From: Stictocephala bisonia
Lineage: Eukaryota; Arthropoda; Insecta; Hemiptera; Membracidae
NCBI GenBank assembly: GCA_035578905.1
Contig: JAQJVL010002545.1
Span: forward strand, 28,989-92,988
Reading direction: 5' to 3'
DNA: 64,000 nt
Positions 23,066-37,640 of this stretch are shown piece after piece; position 1 is the first letter of the stretch, and each line of letters opens with the position of its first letter. The position numbers and the translations under genes were made by a program. The notes beneath the pieces are model-generated. The model did not search any database. It was not told the origin of the DNA and saw only the letters and a program-made list of their open reading frames with translations.

Positions 23066-25639
23066 TATTAATACGCATTTTTTAACAGAAGACTAGATTA
23101 AAATTATGAGTTGAAATAATAAAAAAATCACAATAAAATCATAATATTGTATGTATCAAATGGTTTTGTTAGACATTGTCAAATAATGTAATACATTAGT
23201 TACTCGAACTCATGAATAGGTATATAGTTCCATTAAAACCTGTACGGAAGTGATGAAGACATAAAGAAACGAACTATAAATGGAACGTGTTATTAAATGT
23301 GTGGGTGAGCTTGGTCGGATAAACCAGGTACTTATTGGTGTTATATTTAGTATTGGTGTTGAGGGGGGAGTGGGGTATGTTAAGGGGGCTATAAGACTAT
23401 AAGTGTCAACAAATTGTGTACAATTGATGTTATAGAATTAAGAATAACATCTTTAAACATTTTAATTTTATAATTACTTAGGGTCTCAAAAAATACAATA
23501 ATTGTGGAGTGTTGTTGTTCTACTGTTCCTTGCGCTGCTTTCACATGTTTATTTCATCCATTTCGTATTGATCTGTATTTCATTCTTAGTTTCAATGTGT
23601 AAAGACCACACCATTTTGTAGAAAATGTAATAACTGGGTTCTCAAACTGACGATGGTTTCCAGTCTCTTTCATGTGACGTCTCACTCTTTCTTATAAACT
23701 AAACAAGCCACTAGAGCTGACATCAGATAAAGCCAAACAGCTAAAATACACAAAACTATGATGTTTAGAGCAATATGAGTGACCTTAATCCAGAATATTC
23801 ATCTATTTGTGTGATTTACCACAACTACACCGAACAGATCGTGACTTGTATATAATATATTTGGTGTATGTTTAAGCAGTGGAGGGGAAACGTTCCACCG
23901 CTCCACCAGCGACATCGTGAGTATGGCTAACTTCGACCTATGTGCTCCCAACATTGTTAGTTGTACAAAATAAATGTTAGTATGACTGTTTATTGTCTAC
24001 ACTACTATTCTTTGCATTATTGTTTTTATTAATTATTATTTGAAAACGAAATATTCATCTAATTTTATCGTTATAAGCTTGTTTAGTTAGTGTTGATAAA
24101 ACCAATAAATGGCCACTACTAACAATAATGTAATGGGCACGGTTTATGACTGCACAGTGTCAGCTTGTGTCAAACCCTCTCCTCTTATTTTTAATTAAAA
24201 CGAGTTTTGGTTTATGGACAACAAATTGTCGGAAGATTAGTTCTCCCCCCCCCCTCTCTCTCTCTCTCTCACTCTCACTTTCACCATTCAGTGCATCTCT
24301 CTCACACTAGCTTTCATCAAGCTGCAACATAAGCAGCTTAGCTATTAATATAAATGATATTGATTTATTTTTACTTCGTTTTTAGGAGTGTGTAAAATTT
24401 TTTAATCGTACTAACCAAACTTCTCAGCTAAGTTCAGATATCATTCAATTTTCTAAACTAAAAAAACCTGGATTCATAAAACAACTTCTTAATTTTTGTC
24501 CTTCAATTTATCAAACGTTTATCATGTGATCACTATATTTTATCGAAATGAAAATATAGTCCACGATTCTTTATAATACGTTTCCAGACATATTCACTAC
24601 CTAAAATACGTGTCTTTTGGATTTTCATAAGTATACATAAAAGTAATGAAATTTTTTCAGGAAAAATGAAAATCCTTAAAAACTGTTTCTCCTAAATAAT
24701 TAATTAATATATTTATGATTTTAAGTTACTCATTTATTTAATATTAAACTATAAACCCATTAAAAGAATAATACTGAAGTAAATATATTTATAGAAAAAT
24801 ACAGTCTCTAAATCTGACGAGACATCACATCTTCTAAAGAATGCGATCAGTTAAACTCTAATTCTATCAGACATTAACAATACAAGATCTAAATCCCTTC
24901 CCTTTTCTGAAAATGGATAGACTCACCTGTTACTGCAGTCGAATGGTCCGTTAATTTATTGCAGCTAAGAAGTATTCTCTTAATATAAATCATTGACAAT
25001 AAATTGATAAAAGACATTTTCAGAAAACACATTTACAATAGAGTAATCCATTTATTTATTGCTTCTGCACACAGTTTATTGAGCAGTTAAAACATTTTGA
25101 AAGGCGTTAATATAATATAACATGTGGTTGTTCAAGAAACGCAGGAATGTACGCATTTTTACCACAGCTCCTACGTTTTATTCAGTAATACGAACTTATT
25201 CATTCGAGTCAGTCTTATTTATAGTTAGGTTCAATGCTGTTCGCCATCATAAGTTTGAATTATTCAAATCAGAACTTGTACTCTTGAATGATCCCCAGTG
25301 TTATTCACGCTTGTTTGCACTTCCTTAGAAATGCAGATTGGGGTAGCTTGCAAACAAATCAAAAAGCCATTTGCAAGGAAAACCCATTACTTCATTAAAT
25401 TTACTATACGTAAATCGTGGATTTAATGTAGCTTAAATATACTCAGTATGATACGATTTAGTTGAGAAATCATAATACACAGTTATAATAGGTTTACAGG
25501 TAATAGTATGGCATTATAGTGGCCATAAAATAGGTAACACTGACATAGATGCAAGTTGTATTTAACGAATCAGACATTTAAAAAAAGTATTCACTATCAA
25601 GGTTACATTTAACTTTTAAATTAAATAAATAGAAAAATC
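23066..25639. other. Spacer with SINE-like fragment and low-complexity tract
   Basis: No gene seen. 23872-23955 resembles 63806-63880 (shared GCGGAGGGGAA / CCACC / TGACTAACTTC blocks), suggesting old SINE-like copies. 24243-24300 is a C-run followed by (CT)n. The open frame at 25122-25328 has no recognisable similarity. Confidence 0.4.
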
Positions 25640-25924
25640 GGATATTTTCCGTTAAGTCACTACGACTGTTTTATTTTTGTTTCCAATAATTCACTACCAC
25701 TTGCTCAGTAACTATTTCCAAATCATTTTTACGTCCTCCGTGGTATCCTTATCCGCTAGAAATCCGATATCGCTGGCCTTATCTCATCGTTTTCAAACAA
25801 CTTACACACAGAGAGCGTATTCAGCGATAAGTCAATCATTAGATTTACCAGTTTGTGATCAACTTTAGTAGCTACCTAGCCTAATCTAGCCATAATTGTG
25901 ATAAAAATGTAACGGAAAAGGTCC
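25640..25924. mobile_element. MITE family M, copy 2
   Basis: About 285 bp. Starts GGATATTTTCCGTTAAGTCA and ends ACGGAAAAGGTCC. The interior (TTATCCGCTAGAAATCCGAT, then a TTTGTGATCAACTTTAGTAG block) is shared with copies 3 and 4. No coding capacity. Confidence 0.8.
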
Positions 25925-27218
25925 AAAAAACATTAAATATATATGGAAACGTAATTATATTGATATTTCGTGAATACATCTCCAACATAGTACGTAGAAA
26001 TGTATTAAAAGTGCACAAATTAATAATTAATTAATAACAAACATAAGAAATAAATACGTTAATGTTAATTAATACTACCCATGGTCACAAAAATTTTCCC
26101 ACAAATTTTAACGAATGTGTCTGGATATATAATGTTAATACTTGATAGGAAATTGTTTGGAAGCTATAACATCCCCTAGGTATTTTATTTTACTAGAATC
26201 GTCTAGATTATATACAAAAATCTCCACATTTAATTATTTTCACAACAAGAAAAGCTATCACTTTATCTATTCTTATAATAAAACTTTTTAATAATTAAAT
26301 TACTGTCACAAGTAGAAGTAGTATTAAGTTATACGCTTTAATATTGCTTTAACATTAATAGTACTTATCTAGTGGATTATTACTATTTGGCTACATATTT
26401 TCTGTTTACTATAATAAAGATATTTGTGATGTTTATTTATTACTGAAATGGTTTTGATAATCGGATGCAGAAGAAGTACTTTATTCAACGGAGATGCCTG
26501 TATTTCATTTCATATTTACACCTCGGAACACTTTAGACCGACAGCACTTCTTTTAATGACAGTACCATCAAAGGGGAATACACTCTTTAGACTTAATGGC
26601 GATATCTTTCACAATGGGACAAGTCACCCTGACTACTTCAACGATATTGTCACCTGCAACCATTCCATTATTGGAAGTGAAGCATTTATTTATAACTTGG
26701 TGTTTAAAATATTACATTTTAACTGCTCTTATTCCAATTTTTTTGTAAAAAGTATTTCAAGTCCTAATACAAATGTTATTTTCTCAAATTTGTTTTAAAT
26801 GATCTGTATTCATTAATAAGCTTTACAAGAAAATAATTCTAAAATATGTAAGCGGCTGGTAATGTCAATTAAACATTATACTGTTTTTAAATGTATGGTA
26901 AAATTACATGCTTCAGGAAAATACTAAGTCTTGAGTATTTATGAAACGATATGTTATTTACCTTATAATATATATTTTATCAAGAGGTCTATTTTTATCT
27001 TTTGAGAAATTTCCCTACTGACCAATATATACCGAAGCAGCCCATTTCGGGCTGAAGTGTTTTGAAAATGTAACATTTATGTACAACTCATATTCATGAA
27101 ATTTGTTTATATGATGTAATACATTAAATACTGTATTCTCAAATATCTGGAGTAGATTTTTGTACTCCTAATTATTTTTTTACTTTACATACAATTTTGA
27201 AAACAGCACATATTGCAA

Positions 27219-27276
<58 letters not shown>

Positions 27277-30200
27277 CATAGTATTTTTTTTAATTCGATG
27301 GTTCTTTTTAACTTTTTACATTTAAGGTAGTAAAGGCTCTTAGTACCAATGATAATAATTAAAAACACAAACCAATTTGTATTGCTATACATTAAAACTG
27401 TATTAAATTAGAACATGTACAAATATTTTTATACCCAACATACTTTAAACGTAATTAAAAATAATAAAATACAACTTATTTACAGTAATTTTTATTTAAT
27501 ACACTTCAACTCTTAATAGTGTTTAATTTTAAGTTTTTTATTTTACTGATAGCATAGGTTTTTGTATTAACTATAGCTGTTTTTAGAACCCATATTTACA
27601 TTAATACATCCATGTTTAATTGCATTTCTATTATTATGTAATGACAATTTATATTATTCAATTTTTACTAAAGTAAATATAATTGTAATAAGAACCTCTT
27701 ATGACTTTTTGTCCGTCGGGTTTTGTATTTTTAATACGTAACTCCTCACGTAATGGAGAGAGCTATTTTACAAATTTCACCCTACATCAAAGGCTGGACT
27801 CAAAGGGTAAGTCCGGTCATATTCTCGTTTTATGAAACAGTGTGATGACAAAGACCGTCAATTCTTTATTGTTAAACTAATAGGACATGATGTTTGTGCA
27901 ATTAAATTTTTAATATCTATAATTATTTCACAATACGCATAGTGAAGTGTGGATGAATTGCTATATGTAATAATATTCGAAAAAATACTGAAAACATTTG
28001 GGTAAAAAGTATTTATTTCCTTTTTTTATTGTACTTACATATAACTATACAAATTTAACATGTTTTTGCTATTGCAATTAATTACAAAATAGCATGTTAT
28101 CATTTTTCAGTTGTTTTGTCAGTGAATGTTCATAGATGATCTGTATTCAATAATCCTTTCATAAAAGTAACAATAGCAATTAAATATGAAGTGGATTTCC
28201 ATAATGACAAATAAAATGTAATAAATTAATAATACATTTATAAATATTATGTAGATATTTATGTATTAATATTTTTAAATAAAATCAACCAAGTACAGTC
28301 AGTAATACTGGTGCAGTGCTATAGCTAGCTACTAGGTGACAAAGTGTTGTGGAGTTCTATACGCATTCCTCCTAATAATAATAATGATGATGTAATTATT
28401 ATTTTAATTATTTCTAATAGTTTAGTTTACTCTTGGTAGTTAGAGGTACTCTCAACTCAGATTTCAGCTCTTATATTTTCTGCGATTCTCAATTTTGTAT
28501 ATGATCATTTAATTTCGTTAATGGGCAAATGGTTTGATCTATATTTGAGTATAAAACTCTAAACCACCAGTACAAATATTATAATAATCTCAAGAAAGTT
28601 TATACGAGTAACTCCCTACTGGATTGAAGTTAGCTCATCAAACTGATGACTAGGGAAGACTTATTCATTTAATTCTATGTAACTTCAAATAATTCAATTT
28701 CATACATTTAATTCTCAGAATCATTCCTTAAATCTTCTATTTGTACAATCTCATGCAGTTTGTACCATAAAGTGATTATGTTTTACCTGATATTATTATT
28801 ATTAAAGTTCAAAAGACTATCATTACGACTGTTCCAGAGTAGTGCAACACTAAACAATTCCTGAAGGGCTAAAAGTGCAACACTAAAAAATGAACGAGAA
28901 TATTTGGGCTGCAGGTCTGGAAAATCTAGGGCCCAGAGTTTGAATTCTGACATGGAGGGATAAGAGTCTACCATGCAATAATTTGAAAGAATGCATGTTT
29001 AGAAAACAAGAAAATCCTTGATTGAAAGAATGGAGATTAAGTTTGAAATTATTAAATAATTGTTAAACAAGTTTAAAAATGCGATTGTTAAACTGTTTCA
29101 AGATTGATTTTAAAGATTTTGATTACATTATCAGTAAAGGTACAAATTAAAATTAAAAATATTTTACTTACCACCCACTACGTTGGGGCTGCAGACCGAA
29201 GACCGGAGGCCATAATTCAAGTTGTTGAAGGTTTTTTTCATATCATCTGGCTATGATTAATTAATTGAACAGCTGTTTTTGAAGATTATTTTCCATACTT
29301 TTATTTAAATAAAATAAGTATTGCGTTTGTAAATTCCTTAGAAATGTAATTAATTGAACATCTGTTTTTATGTAGGTGTGTTTGTATATTATTTAATTTA
29401 AAATTTTTAAATTATTTGACATAACAAAGGGGAAGGGAGAAGGTTTTTCTGTTATCTGGTACCATCTATTTATATTAAATCTACAACATATTTTGTTGCT
29501 TGTTCGTATGGATTGTGTGTGAGTTAACTATTCATACGAAGATATTTAGCCTTGATCAGATCATTCCATCGTGATTGGTTGGTGATTTCCCTCGAGTTAT
29601 GGAGGTCGCCGAAGGCACCTTGGGAGTTTCTAGTATTGATGGGCTTAAGGAGGTTGGCTGGTTAGTTGGGAATTACTACTGATTTAGTTGATACTTATCT
29701 AAACACTAATACGGTTATGGTCTTGGAAAAACTGCATTTTTGCTTATTTACCAGCACATATTAATTTTGTAATATTATTTTTAGCCATAAATATAAATAA
29801 TACTGAAGATAACTGTTCTGTTTACAGTTTAGACAGGTAACTAAAAACTACTGTTTCGTGACGTCTTCTCAAATAAGAACTTTGTTGCTATATATAACCT
29901 ATTACACTATAAATGTAATGTAAATCACATGTTATTGAAATACTATATTAACCATTAGCATTTCAATATATGTGATATTTTAAATTTATTAATTATTTGT
30001 TAAATTTTAACAATGCAAACCTTAAAAGTACAAACAAAACTAAATATTATATATGTGAATTTACAAGTAAAACAAGAAAAAGATCAAATAAGTTTTATTA
30101 GTTAATTGAATAAATTGATTCCAACATAAACGCACATGTTTACCATAAGCATATTACATTACGATTGGTATTCTCATTAAATTTCAGGGTTCTATAATTA

Positions 30201-30954
30201 TCTGGAAGCACTACAGTTTTAATATTTAGATTAAATTAATTAACCACTTTGGTTATGTGAGGTTTCTTTCATTTTCTGATGTCAAAGGAAAGCCGATTAC
30301 TTATTGAGCAACTGGAAGTTCTTCCTAATTACATATTGTTTTGGTATTAAGGTATTTTACAAATTTCCCAAGAAGATATTTATAGAAAATGAAAGTAACG
30401 CATCACAAATTACTTCTTGCTATTCACTAAACAAATTTAAAGCCATGAATCCAATGGAAACTCCGTTACCAAGGACTAGGTATTTGCTTTACTGTGAGTA
30501 AAATGTAAAGTAGTTTGTTGGCAGTTATTACTATATTTTATCTGTATTAGAATAAACCATTGGATTGGATTGTAGAATCGTTATTTGAAAAACATGTTTT
30601 ATAACATAAGTGACAAATTTTATTACATTACCTTTAGCATTTTTTTAATTCATAGATAGGAAAAATCATAAAATATTTAATATGTTTTTCGTATTCATTC
30701 CTCAGTAATATTGAAACAAATAAATTAATAGTATAAAAATCTAAATAATTTTGTTCACTTAAAAAGGTGATTTCAGTGTTATTAAATTCAATTAAAATAA
30801 TGACTCTCGACACTAACCACAATTATTGTTTATATTTTTACTTACCAACCAGTGTCGGTAGTAGTGGTGTAGTGTTGTAACCTATCTACTTTGGGTAAAG
30901 TAGTATGTACTTACGTTCTGTTCTCGCTCCTCTTAATGCCAAAACGGCACCAAC
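25925..30954. other. AT-rich spacer, no recognised gene
   Basis: Five kilobases with no family I recognise. A 116-codon open frame at 26448-26798 has a mixed composition but no motif I can name. 27031-27062 carries a hairpin AGCCC/GGGCT next to a CTGAAG motif. 28315-28385 and 30847-30930 share a GGTG(C/T)AGTG motif and may be SINE fragments. The remainder is AT-rich. Confidence 0.4.
27217..27273. repeat. (TA)n microsatellite
   Basis: An almost uninterrupted TA dinucleotide run of about 55 bp, able to extrude as a cruciform. Confidence 0.95.
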
Positions 30955-31275
30955 TCAATCGCTGCTATCTGCGTGGACACTGCCACTAGTACATAAATAT
31001 ACATAGTCCATGCTGGACGGTGACCAGAGTTCGGATAATATATAGGAAAGAGGATAGAGCATTATATTTGTTAATTAGTTGAATATGAGACTAATGCAAT
31101 ATGGCTTGGACTCAACGTTAAATTGTAAGTAACAATTGGGATATTAATAAATAGTCCTTTCAGAGGAAAGTTGAATTCAGTTAGTTACCAGAATACGAAA
31201 GTCTTCCCCATTCATGTCATCGTTTATATTTGTCATCATACATCCAAAGTTTTCCGGCGTCTCATATGTGGATAA
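30955..31275 (+). repeat. Dispersed repeat pair, copy 2
   Basis: Direct-orientation match to 13420-13750. A 70-codon minus-strand frame (31177-31389) overlaps its right part, but the equivalent frame in copy 1 is broken, so no protein is called. Confidence 0.5.
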
Positions 31276-34200
31276 TTGTTTTGACTTAGAACTATCCGTT
31301 TGAATCATGCAGGCTCCATCAAGATGGATCAGTGGAACATCATCAGTCAATGCACCTTGATGTTGAAACAAGTTTTGTAACTGAACCAACCACTTCAGGA
31401 AATTTTGCTGGAATAAATAGGCGTAAGCTCAACGTAACCATGAGATACAAAGTTTAAAGATCTGAGATTATCTTAGCACAGATCAATAACTTGATTACGT
31501 TTGGTATGTTATGCTAATTTGACTGAATTAAAACAATTTAATAATGTTTAATGTGATATGTTGTCAAAAGACAAAAAAAAAAAAAAAAAAAAATTTAGTA
31601 GCTACTACCTTTGAAAATATTTTTCATTTTGTATTTGAGAAACTCATGGTTGATACTCTGTGTATTCTTTAAAATAAAGGAGATTGAGACTAGTTTTTCA
31701 TGACATTTTACAGCAGAAAAACATAAAAAAGTAGACTTAACATAAGAGTAACAATATATTGGAGACAGTGAAAAGTTTTGGTATTAATGTAGGGAATGAC
31801 TTAAATAACTACTCCCTTGGTTATTGTTCAGTACTATCATATGAATTTGTTTATTTTCTGTCTGCATATCTTATATGGCTGCACATTGAGGAAGGTCAAT
31901 TTCACTACTGGATAACAAAGTTCCGAGGGTAAAATTCATGAGTTAATTGTAAATGAGGATATGAACCGGTAACTTCATATTAGTGGGGTATTATTTCCAT
32001 ATTATATGACAAGTATGAGGTTATAATATTTTGTTATTATGTCTTCAACATAGTAAGTTTGTACAGAATAAACACTTATATATAAATATATTTAACAACA
32101 CATTATATTTTGGTATTAAAGCTTAACAAGAAATAGAAGACCCATTATGAATCAAACATGGACCTCTATATTTCAGTGTGCTGTCACCTTGTGTGTAAAA
32201 GTCGACACCGTATTTCACTGAGGACAAAATATACTTTTGTTGTGCATTTTACCGTGTGATTTTTATGAGGCGTTTGACTCTTTTATTTTAATATAACAAA
32301 AATAGTGTGACATTAAACGTAAAATTATAAGGTATTAAATAAAATAATTGAAGGCATAATTTTACTAGGAAATAGTAATATTAAAAATATGTATTTTATT
32401 AAAATGTATAATAAATTCTATAATTAAAATTTTTTAAATTTTTCTATACTTTACTAAACTTTGATCGTATTTTTGAGAATCAATCTTTAGATTAATATAT
32501 TTAACATAAAGCATGTACTACCTTATGTCAAATAACACTCAATACACTTCACAAGAAAAATTTAAAATATTTGTAATTTTTTGGTTGATTGGAGTTAAAA
32601 AGTAAATTTTAATGTTAAATGTAGTATTAAGGTTAAGTGTAAGTGAAATAAATTAAAGTTAAATGTATTATATAGCTTATTTTCCTTGTTAATTCTAACA
32701 TTAATTGAAATCAAAATGTTTCTAAATTAAATTACTAACTCATTACAGAATAGTATTAACTAGTACCCGTATAGTTGAAAACACTCTACACAAAAATATA
32801 TAAGTAGTAAGCTTTTTAATGTACCCGTCTCAATATTAGCAATATTAGTAATATACCACAGTTACTTAAAGATGAGGTGTTTAGAGTCAGTGCTTATGTT
32901 ATATTTATTTTAAATAAAAAAGTCAACATTTCCATACAATAAATAATACAACCGGCTTCAGGATGGAGGTGGACGGATATATATTTTGGAAAGAGCGGTA
33001 GTGCTGGGTGGGAGAATATGTGAGCAAACTATATGTATGGTATGTTTTTTCGCAGGTTTAAGCGGCCGGTGTCATTACTAATAACTAAAGCTCTCGTTAA
33101 CGACCGCGTCAAGGTGTCTCTATTTTTTACATCACCAAACGTTTCGCCTGTACTTTGATGTGGCATCCTCAGTGGTATCACCTACTGTGGTATCTATTCT
33201 CATGCTTTCTAATCGTCATTATGTTAGTGGTTTACTTAGTACCCAATATATATGAATAATAAATAGATTGGGTTAAAGAGCACATTTTATTATTATAGAA
33301 CTTTTAGTAACTTTATTTTTATAGAAACAAAATGAAAAGTAAATTTGAAACCGAAACTTACCCATTTCAAAAAATACATGTTAAACTAAAAAGCATATTA
33401 ATAATAATGTTTAAAACATAAAGAAGTGTAGATTATCTAACGAAAAATACACATAGAAAACAATCTTTTAAGCACCAAGTGAGATTGTGACCATGATAAA
33501 ACAATAAAATAACAGCAATTAAAATATAAATACAAATCAAAGATGTCTTTTAATTTAAATTGGTACCTACAGAGAAACCATTATTGTCATTTTGATTATT
33601 GGCGACTGATTTCATCAATACTCATGTTCAAAGAGAATCTTTCAAATATACAATATATATTCTTGTAATAACAAAATTTGCTGTTCATGTGTTGTATTTT
33701 TTATTTTAATTAATTATGTTTATCAAATTGAAAATTAATATTAAATACGTATTTTCCATTCATTGCAATTTCTTTATTATAAAATAAAAAAAATGTGTTT
33801 TTACTAGTTAAAAACGAAATGATACTATCATCCAATAATGAATAAAAATAGGGAAATACAATTAATTATATGATACAGAAGAATCCGGGTGAAGTGTCTT
33901 ATTTTAACATATGACTTGTACATTTTTATATCACATTGGTAATTTATAATTTTTAATTACTAATAAATGACTCAATACAACTATCGACACAGTTAACGTA
34001 ATGGACAAACACTCTAAAATACTTATTATTTACGAATAGATAATAATAAACCCAATGGATATTTACAGGGTAAATATTAGTCTATTGTTCTCTCCAAAGT
34101 TACTTTTTAATTTGTGAACACTCAATTATTATTATGTAAATAATTGCATGATAAAAATAATTGAAATTATGAATGAAATAGAAATGATACCATGTAATTA

Positions 34201-34439
34201 TTATTAATTAATTTGACACAAATAAAATATTTCACATTTTAAGAAATCGAAATGAATGAATGAAATATGAAATAAAATGAACAGTCCTGTTATGTTTTTT
34301 TTATAGCAAACCAACTACATAAACTACGAAAATTCTTTTGACGTCAAAAGCTATGATAGGGTGGTTTAGGTTTACTTTACATAGCACGTGACTCATCACT
34401 TACATAGAAGGCTACATTACTGAGTGCTTCCTTCATCAA
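31276..34439. other. AT-rich spacer, nothing coding
   Basis: A run of about 24 A lies near 31570-31593. On the minus strand 33135-33172 reads CTGAGGATGCC, a loop, then GGCGAAACGTTTGG, a motif discussed in the findings. No gene or element boundary recognised otherwise. Confidence 0.4.
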
Positions 34440-35127
34440 AGGCAAGGCTCATAATATATACTCATAATGTGGTGGGGGAGGCTAATAACCAATTGCCTTC
34501 TCCATCACATACCAGACTTAAGTGGTAAATTGGGTCATCACACTCGTTATACAACATGTGGCTCATCATGTTGTAGGGGAGGCTAATAACCAATTGCTTT
34601 CTCCATCACATACCAGACTAAAGTGGTAAATTGGTTCGTCACACTCGTTATACAACATGTGGCTCATCACGTGGTGGAGGAGGCTAATAACCAATTGCTT
34701 TCTCCATCACATACCAGACTAAAGTGGTAAATTGGTTCGTCACACTCGTTATACAACATGTGGCTTATCACGTGGTGGAGGAGGCTAATCACCAATTGCT
34801 TTCTCCATCACAAACCAGACTAAAGTGGTAAATTGGGTCGTCACACTCGTTATACAACATGTGGCTCATCATGTGGTGGGGGAGGCTAATCACCAATTGC
34901 TTTCTCCATCACAAACCAGACTAAAGTGGTAAATTGGGTCATCACACTCGTTATACAACATGTGGCTCATCACGTTGTGGAGGAGGCTAACCACCAATTG
35001 CTTTCTCCATCACAAGCCAGACTAAAGTGGTAAATTGGGTCGTTACACTCGTTATACAACATATGGCTCATCTTGTGGTGGAGGAGGCTAATCACCAATT
35101 GCTTTCTCCATCACTAGCCAGACTAAA
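34440..35127 (+). repeat. 101-bp satellite array, left block (variant 1)
   Basis: Seven units with an exact 101-bp step: the GAGGCTAAT landmark falls at 34478, 34579, 34680, 34781, 34882, 34983 and 35084. Each unit contains CCAATTGCTTTCTCCATCAC and TATACAACATGTGGCTCATC. A degenerate partial unit precedes it from about 34380. The array is cut at 35127 by a LINE and resumes at 36811. Confidence 0.95.
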
Positions 35128-36810
35128 AAATCAAATGATTTAAATTTCATATCAATGGCTCTAATAAAGAAATGCTCCAAGCATCTCTCGAGGTCATTGA
35201 CACATGTAGTAAATTTGTCTTTTTAAACTGGAGTTTTTCTCTCACTCCTGAAAAAAGCTAAAGTAATACCAATTTATAAAAAAGGAGATCCTTTTTCAAT
35301 CAGTAACTATCGGCCAGTCTCTATTTTACCAATATTGAGCAATCTGATTCTAACAAGAATGTTAATTTAAAATAAAATAAACACAACCAGCTCTCTGAGT
35401 ACCAATTTGGATTCAGAAAGCGCAAATCAACTATAGATGCAGTGGTGAGTCTGATTGATATGGTTGTGGAGGGATTAGAATGTCGTGAATCCACCCTCGG
35501 TGTTTTTCTAGACTTATCAAAAGCTTTTGACTGTGTTGATCATAAGGTACTGCTAGCTAGATTGGAATCCCATGGTATTCGAGGCGTCCCTCTTGACTGG
35601 CTTAGTTCATACGTCAGCCAAAGAACTCAATTAGTTCAAATATCCAACCTTTCTTCTAAATTAATCAATCTGTGTTATGGTGTCCCTCAGGGATCAATTC
35701 TCAGCCCAGTCCTGTTCTTAGTCTATGTCAATGACATTGGGGCATCACTGCAACAGGGGAATATCGTACAGTATGCAGATGATACAACTCTGTTTTTTAA
35801 GAGACAAGTAACCGGATCTTGTAGAACAACAAGCATTTTTAGAGTTGAATAAATGCATTCAACACTTCAAGAGCCTCAACCTAAAAACAAACACTTCAAA
35901 ATCAAACTTTTTAAATTTTTCCTTACGTCCTTGTGGCCTAGAAAGGAGCCCCAATGTGATGTTGGAAGACACTATGCTAGAAGAAGTTCACACGTTGAAA
36001 TTCCTTGGAATACACCTGGATCAAGGGTTGACATGGAATGTCCATACTGACGTGGTGTGCGCTAAATTAACATCAGGCATATTTGTTTTGAGGTCTTTAG
36101 CCAGATACTGCCCTATTCAGGTCCTGTTGATGGCGTATTATGGTTTGATATACCCTCACTTAGCTTATGGCGTAGTGTTATGGGGATTCTGTACGAACAA
36201 TCAATTTCTTAGATTGTTCAGGCTACAGAAAAAGGCAATACGAATAATCGCAAAAGTCAACTTCAGAGACTCTTGCAGGCCAATTTTTAAAAATTTGAAG
36301 ATCTTAATGTTACCCTGCCTCTACATTTTCGAAACAACAACTTTTTTCATCTCTAAATGCTCCTTGACTCAGGGGCGAGACATACACGAATATAACACAA
36401 GAGGCAGGGACAACTACAGGACTGGAAGATACAGAACAGAAACGTTTGAGCACTTGCCCTCAGAAGCAGGTGTTCATCTTTACAACAGACTGCCCAATTC
36501 TATGAAAATGGCCACAAATCCGAAAGCCTTCAAAACTCGTCTTAAAGGCTTTTTAGCCTATCATGCATTTTATGCTGTGGACGAGTTTTTGTCGAACAAC
36601 TGGGAGACCATATAGTTGGTAAGCTGACACTGATGCTGGGAGTGGGATTAATTGGAAGAGTGAATGTTTTCTAAATCTGTATGTATGAGTGAATTTTGTA
36701 TGAGTGATTGATAACAAAATTATAGTTATTTTAAATCCAATCTGACTTTTGCAATGCATTTATGTATTTACTGCAGTAAAAACTGATTTGATTTGATTTT
36801 GATTTGATTT
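35128..36810 (+). mobile_element. LINE (jockey-like), 5'-truncated, inserted in the 101-bp satellite
   Basis: The satellite reads ...GACTAAA at 35127 and resumes AAAGTGGTAAATTGG at 36811, so the junctions are exact, with AAA as the minimal duplicated target. The distance between landmarks across the insertion (35084 to 36871) is 1787, i.e. 101 plus 1686, which fits one insertion with no other change. The 3' end is a short GATTT(T)GATTT-type tail. The 5' end begins within the coding region upstream of RT. Confidence 0.9.
35130..36615 (+). pseudogene. LINE reverse transcriptase, frameshifted
   Basis: Upstream remnants in several frames include FISMALIKKC and [20 protein letters not shown] (about 35260-35330). 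The frame from 35442 has [13 protein letters not shown] (motif A), [20 protein letters not shown] (motif B) and YADDTTLFF (motif C, intact). A one-base shift near 35812 moves the protein to the frame ending at 36615, which has FLGIHLDQGLTWNVH, YGVVLWGFC, RLQKKAIRIIAKVNFRDSC and LYNRLPNSMK. A few point lesions are the only barrier to an intact RT domain, but the 5' half of the element is missing. Confidence 0.88.
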
Positions 36811-37640
36811 AAAGTGGTAAATTGGGTCGTTACACTCGTTATACAACATGTGGCTCATCACGTGGTGGGGGAGGCTAATAACCAATGGTTTCCAAGAACT
36901 AAGGCGAGACTAAAGTGGTATATTGGGCCATCGACCTCATTATACAACATGAGGCTTATCACGTGGTGGGGGAGGCTAATAACCAATGGTTTCCAAGAAC
37001 TAAGGTGAGACTAAAGTGGTATATTGGGCCATCGACCTCATTATACAACATGAGGCTTATCACGTGGTGGGGGAGAATAATAACCAATGGCTTCCAAGAA
37101 CTAAGGCGAGACTAAAGTGGTATATTGGGCCATCGACCTCGTTATACAACATGTGGCTCATCCCGTGGTGAAAGATGCTAATAACCAATGGTTTCCAAGA
37201 ACTAAGGCGAGACTAAAGTGGTAAATTGTGCCATTGATGTCATTATACAACATATGGCTCATCACGTGGTGAAAGATGATAATAACCAATGGTTTCCAAG
37301 ATCTTAGACGAGACCAAAGTGTTAATTTGGGCCATCAACCGGATTATACAACATATGGCTCATCACGAGGTGTGGGAGGCTAATAACCAATAGTTTCCAA
37401 GAACTAAGGAGAGACTAAAGTGGTAAATTGGGCAATCAACCAGGTTATACAACATGTGACTCATCACGAGGAGAGGGAGGCTCATAACCAATGGATTCCA
37501 AGAATTTAGACGAGACTTAAGTGGTAATTTGGGCCATCAACCGGGTTATACAACATGTGGCTCATCATGAGGTGTGGGAGAATAATAACCAATGGCTTCC
37601 AAGAACAAAGGCGAGACTAAAGTGGGAAATCGGAACGTCA
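36811..37640 (+). repeat. 101-bp satellite array, right block (variant 2)
   Basis: About eight units, again with a 101-bp step (landmarks 36871, 36972, 37073 and on). The half-unit that reads CCAATTGCTTTCTCCATCAC in the left block here reads CCAATGGTTTCCAAGAACTA followed by AGGCGAGACT. The first unit is chimeric: its front half resembles variant 1 and its back half variant 2. Identity decays to the right. Short open frames in this block follow the repeat and are not genes. Confidence 0.93.

Noticed and set aside
26448..26798. 116-codon open frame in spacer
   Set aside because: Longer than most chance frames but no motif, no neighbours and no similarity I can name; left as part of the spacer note.
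36814..37115. Two open frames after the LINE
   Set aside because: They translate the 101-bp satellite; the frame changes every unit because 101 is not a multiple of three.
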